Shown here piece by piece: positions 62,356 through 63,070 of a stretch of DNA of 63,070 nt; positions within the stretch are counted from its first letter, which is position 1, and the number at the start of each line of letters is the position of its first letter. Under the pieces are notes generated by a model. The model was given only the letters and a program-made list of their open reading frames with translations, was not told where the DNA came from and made no database searches. The stretch lies in NCBI RefSeq assembly GCF_000211415.1, contig NZ_GL890776.1, forward strand, positions 317,744 through 380,813, given 5' to 3'. The stretch comes from Enterobacter mori LMG 25706 (GTDB lineage: Bacteria > Pseudomonadota > Gammaproteobacteria > Enterobacterales > Enterobacteriaceae). Both the position numbers and the translations under genes were made by a program.

Positions 62356-63015
62356 TCACCCGTTCACTATTGCCAGCGTAAACCCATCCCATCCCTTAAC
62401 CCCCACCGTTTGCAGCGCGGTGGCGGTTAAACGCGGGTTATCCCCAATCATCTCGATGAAACGGCGCACACCCAGCACGCGCACGTCGTCGCTTTGCCCG
62501 TTAATGACCTCGCCGTCGCGCACCACGTTATCGCCAATGATTACCGTGCCGGGGCGGGAATAGTGCAGCGCCCACTCCAGATAGCCGGGATTGTTGGGCT
62601 TATCGGCATCAATAAAGATCAGGTCGAACGGTGGAACGTCACCGAAATTCTCCAGCGAGTTCAGCGCCGGGCCTTCAATTAATTGAATACGATCGGTTAG
62701 TCCCGCGAGGTGAATATTCTGGCGGGCAACATCGGCATGCGTCGGGTCAGCCTCGAGCGTAATCAGCTTCCCATCCGGCAGCAGGGCGCGCGCCATCCAG
62801 ATTGAGCTATAGGCACCCAGCGTACCGATCTCAAGAATGCGTCTTGCCTGCGTCATGCGTACGAACAGCGCCAGCAATTGCCCCTGATTGGCCGCTACGT
62901 CGTGTTCGGGTAGCCCGGCGCGTTTGTTGTTTTCCAGTACCTGACTCAGTACATCATCTTCAGGAATAAGCGAAGAAATCATGAAATTATCTACTGCAGA
63001 CCACTGTTGTTGCAT
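62356..63015 (-). CDS. class I SAM-dependent O-methyltransferase (caffeoyl-CoA OMT family)
   Basis: A 219-residue member of the bacterial O-methyltransferase family 3. The SAM motif is ILEIGTLGAYSSIWMARAL; metal-binding acidic residues appear in FDLIFIDADKPNNPGYLEW and IIGDNVVRDGEV. It methylates a catechol- or similar hydroxylated substrate with a divalent metal. AAGGAG precedes the ATG. It is probably a single-gene unit, with a REP-like element just upstream. Confidence 0.9.
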   Translation of the reverse strand: MQQQWSAVDNFMISSLIPEDDVLSQVLENNKRAGLPEHDVAANQGQLLALFVRMTQARRILEIGTLGAYSSIWMARALLPDGKLITLEADPTHADVARQNIHLAGLTDRIQLIEGPALNSLENFGDVPPFDLIFIDADKPNNPGYLEWALHYSRPGTVIIGDNVVRDGEVINGQSDDVRVLGVRRFIEMIGDNPRLTATALQTVGVKGWDGFTLAIVNG

Positions 63016-63038
63016 AGATTGACTCCTTAAGAGGGATT

Positions 63039-63070
63039 GCCGGGCGGCGGCTCCGCCTTACCCGACCTAC
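63039..63070. repeat. REP-like element at the window edge (incomplete)
   Basis: GCCGGGCGGCGGCTCCGCC followed by TTACCCGACCTAC matches the enterobacterial REP pattern; the sequence stops before the unit ends. Confidence 0.55.

Overview
The window is chromosomal DNA of an enterobacterium, most likely of the Enterobacter / Lelliottia / Leclercia group. Products such as HrpA, AzoR, TynA and the whole Paa set are close to their Escherichia coli counterparts. The azoR-hrpA and tynA-paaZ-paaABCDEFGHIJK-paaXY gene orders are the enteric ones, and the spacers carry enterobacterial REP- and BoxC-like palindromes. This assignment rests on remembered family resemblance, not on a database search. I see no tRNA, rRNA, CRISPR array, complete insertion sequence or prophage.

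Layout. 1-5.6 kb: a membrane diguanylate cyclase, an exported alkyl sulfatase and the periplasmic copper amine oxidase TynA. 5.6-6.2 kb: a gene-free, repeat-rich spacer. 6.2-19.7 kb: the complete phenylacetate catabolon, with paaZ divergent from the tightly packed paaABCDEFGHIJK and followed by paaX and paaY. TynA turns phenylethylamines into arylacetaldehydes; once oxidised, these feed PaaK and the ring-epoxidation pathway. 19.7-27.7 kb: an accessory stretch with an RhtB/LysE exporter remnant, DinB-like, glutathione peroxidase, cupin, omptin, VOC, MFS/MarR, LysR, an unknown protein and a phosphotransferase. 28-38.1 kb: a regulator-dense stretch with isochorismatase-like hydrolase, quinone reductase with TetR, RND pump with TetR, PTS IIB, NTF2-like with TetR, and SDR with HxlR. 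Several of these regulators have visible operator palindromes. 38.1-45.3 kb: two unknown membrane genes, then an eight-gene, translationally coupled operon that looks like a fatty-acid modification pathway (divergent CFA-type methyltransferase, FAD oxidoreductase, SDR, DUF1365, DUF2878, chalcone-isomerase-like, DUF3833). 45.3-53.6 kb: paired YdcZ-type transporters with LysR, then a second LysR and a sulfonate-type ABC system with an arylsulfotransferase-thioredoxin fusion. 53.6-63 kb: MesD-type methionine synthase with a frameshifted partner (DUF1852/MesX), a YaiL-like protein, an RluA-type pseudouridine synthase, azoR, hrpA and an O-methyltransferase.

The points most worth a second look are these. 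The ABC sulfonate-type binding protein has an in-frame amber codon, while its double-domain permease, an ATPase with an altered Walker B, and a sulfotransferase-thioredoxin fusion remain open. mesX is frameshifted beside an intact mesD. The lipid operon's methyltransferase has replaced two of the four classical CFA active-site residues. A 27-codon threonine-rich ORF with its own promoter and ribosome binding site precedes the isochorismatase-like gene. tynA reads through its own terminator hairpin. A ~400-bp repeat lies in inverted orientation about 56 kb apart. Several TetR/MarR operators can be paired with specific regulators.
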